From assembly GCA_029884515.1 (NCBI GenBank), contig JAOUHR010000129.1, forward strand, positions 1 to 6,030: DNA of 6,030 bases, given 5' to 3'. The stretch is from Gemmatimonadota bacterium. GTDB lineage: Bacteria; Gemmatimonadota; Gemmatimonadetes; Gemmatimonadales; Gemmatimonadaceae. Below the pieces are notes generated by a model. The model ran no database searches. It saw nothing but the letters and a program-made list of their open reading frames with translations, and had not been told where the DNA came from. The translations under genes and the position numbers were made by a program. Below, piece after piece: positions 4,684 to 6,030 of this stretch (positions within the stretch are counted from its first letter, which is position 1; every line of letters starts with the position of its first letter).

Positions 4684-6030
4684 ATGCAGAGGCTGTCGAA
4701 GGTCCTCCTGGTGTGCGCGGCGATCCCGGGCCTCGCGACCGTCGCGGGCGCGCAGGTCCGCGCCGGTCGGCTCTCGAGCCCGGCCGCGAGCGCGGTCTCG
4801 ATCTACAACGCGAGCGGCACCATGCGCGTCTCGGGCGCGCTCGAGGTCACGGGCGCGCGCATCATCACGGGCGACGTGGCCGTGCTCAACGGCCCCGTGG
4901 TCGTCGCCGGGGAGGTGACCGGTTCGCTGGTGGCAATCAACGCCGACGTGCGGCTGTTGGGTGGCGCGCGCATCGGGGGGCAGCTCCTGGTGGTCGGCGG
5001 GACGATCGAGCGCGCCGACAGCGTGTCCGTCCTCGGCGAGATCCGCGTGCAGGCCGAACTGCTGCGGTACACCCTCGAGGGCGAGCGCCTGGTGCCCGAG
5101 GACGCGCGCGGTGCCGACTGGCGGCCGCACTGGGATGGTCCGGGACTCGAGGACCGGGGCGACAGCTACACCGACTTGTTCTACGTCGCGGCGCGCACCT
5201 ACAACCGTGTCGAGGGCCTCCCCGTGCTGGTGGGTCCGCGCTTCCGGCGCCCCACCGACTGGGGGCGCGTGCAGGTGGAGGCGTTCGGCATCGTGCGCAC
5301 CGCCGACCCGATCCGCTGGGACCGCGGTACGCTCGGCCACGACGTGACGGCCGACCTCCGCCTCGGCGTCAAGAACGGCCTCACGCTCAGCGCGCGTGCC
5401 TTCGACCGGATCGACCCGGTGGAATCGTGGCAACTGCTCGACAAGGAGGCCGGCCTCGCTGCCTTCCTGCTGCACCGCGACTTCCGCGACTATTACGGCC
5501 GGCTCGGCTGGGAGGCCGCGCTCGGCGGCCGCATCGGCGAGCTGGCCTCGCTCGAGTTCGTCGCGGGGAGCGAGGACTGGCGTTCGGTGGAGGCCCGCCG
5601 GCCCTTCACGCTCTTCCGTGACAACGACCGCTGGCGCGAGAACTCCGGCATGGACGTGGGCAAGGTCGACCTCGCGTCGATACGGCTCCGCGTGGACACG
5701 CGCGAACTCGTGCGCGCGCCGTGGCGCGGCGGCTGGTACGTGCAGGCCGAGCTCGAGCGCGGCCGGGGCACCCTCGCGCGGAACTCGGGCGACTCGCTCG
5801 TGCTGAACGCGCCCGGGGACGTGAGCTACACCCGTGGATTCCTGGACGCACGGCGCTACAACAAGCTCTCACCCGGCACCGAGGTGAACATGCGCGTGGT
5901 GCTCGGCGGCTGGCTCGGCGGTGACGAGCTGCCGCTGCAGCGGCGCCTCTCGATCGGCGGGCCCGGGGCTGTGGAGGGCTACGACTTCCGCCGCGCCACA
6001 CGCGATCCGGTGGACGTGTTCTCCTGTGGA
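4684..6030 (+). CDS. Exported bactofilin-like beta-helix fused to Omp85-type outer-membrane beta-barrel, partial at 3' end
   Basis: I read 449 residues, open at the window edge. Residues 1-23 form a signal peptide (basic RLSK, hydrophobic core, AGA before Q24), so the product is exported. Residues 38-122 are a run of short Val/Ile/Gly-rich strands repeating every 17-19 residues: GDVAVLNG from 63, GSLVAINA from 80, GQLLVVGG from 99. This is the pattern of a bactofilin/polymer-forming right-handed beta-helix. A linker leads at about 160 into alternating-residue strands of an outer-membrane barrel, with YNRVEGLP at 173-180 and GGPGAVEGYDF at 425-435. The latter is equivalent to the loop-6 VRGF/Y motif of BamA/TamA-type Omp85 proteins, with Glu where Arg is usual. 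POTRA domains are not seen. ATG 4684 is chosen for its signal peptide; GTG 4681 and 4672 are alternatives, and G-rich bases at 4674-4681 may act as SD. Substrate and function are unknown. Confidence 0.85.
   Translation, partial: MQRLSKVLLVCAAIPGLATVAGAQVRAGRLSSPAASAVSIYNASGTMRVSGALEVTGARIITGDVAVLNGPVVVAGEVTGSLVAINADVRLLGGARIGGQLLVVGGTIERADSVSVLGEIRVQAELLRYTLEGERLVPEDARGADWRPHWDGPGLEDRGDSYTDLFYVAARTYNRVEGLPVLVGPRFRRPTDWGRVQVEAFGIVRTADPIRWDRGTLGHDVTADLRLGVKNGLTLSARAFDRIDPVESWQLLDKEAGLAAFLLHRDFRDYYGRLGWEAALGGRIGELASLEFVAGSEDWRSVEARRPFTLFRDNDRWRENSGMDVGKVDLASIRLRVDTRELVRAPWRGGWYVQAELERGRGTLARNSGDSLVLNAPGDVSYTRGFLDARRYNKLSPGTEVNMRVVLGGWLGGDELPLQRRLSIGGPGAVEGYDFRRATRDPVDVFSCG

Noticed and set aside
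4487..4684. A 65-codon open frame starting 8 bases after the regulator stop and ending in a TGATG overlap with the outer-membrane protein start.
   Set aside because: Third-position GC is about 66%, far below the real genes; the product is Arg-rich without any domain; and no Shine-Dalgarno precedes ATG 4487. The TGATG here follows simply from GTGATG at the start.

Overview
The window is very GC-rich, with G or C at nearly every third codon position in the real genes. It looks like a chromosome segment from a high-GC, diderm, non-enteric bacterium. The mix of an NtrY/NtrC-type two-component system, small membrane/coiled-coil proteins ending in an EGQRF-type motif, and an Omp85-like outer-membrane protein with a NRVEGL motif fits Gemmatimonadota best in my judgement. 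That taxonomic call is inference from memory and was not tested. No mobile element, tRNA, rRNA or CRISPR array was seen.

Layout. (1) Positions 1-801, minus strand: the first 267 residues of a NYN-domain (LabA/DUF88-like) putative ribonuclease with a C-terminal OST-HTH/LOTUS domain; its end lies off the left edge. (2) Positions 802-1269: a 468-base divergent intergenic region with no convincing gene. It holds a 17-bp perfect palindrome (1117-1133) and two overlapping, mutually exclusive hairpins (1189-1211). (3) Positions 1270-4478, plus strand: a compact operon of an NtrY-like membrane histidine kinase, two small paralogous proteins (95 and 96 aa; one membrane helix plus a conserved amphipathic helix), a possible 10-codon mini-ORF, and an NtrC-type sigma-54 activator (REC, AAA+, Fis-type HTH). 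Every junction from the kinase to the regulator is a TGATG stop/start overlap. (4) Positions 4479-4683: a 205-base gap with a weak hairpin. (5) Positions 4684-6030, plus strand: a secreted protein, cut by the right edge, with a signal peptide, a bactofilin-like beta-helix segment and an outer-membrane beta-barrel of the Omp85/BamA-TamA type.

How the parts may work together (inference). The kinase would phosphorylate D52 of the NtrC-like activator, which would remodel sigma-54 RNA polymerase at unknown promoters. The two small membrane proteins are cotranslated between them and are plausible partners or modulators of the kinase. The outer-membrane protein lies just downstream and could be a target or merely a neighbour; no sigma-54 promoter was recognisable in front of it. 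The NYN protein is divergently transcribed and shares only the intergenic control region.

Most worth a second look: the tandem paralogous small proteins inside a kinase/regulator operon, the unbroken TGATG chain including a 10-codon ORF, and the exported bactofilin-like domain fused to an outer-membrane barrel.
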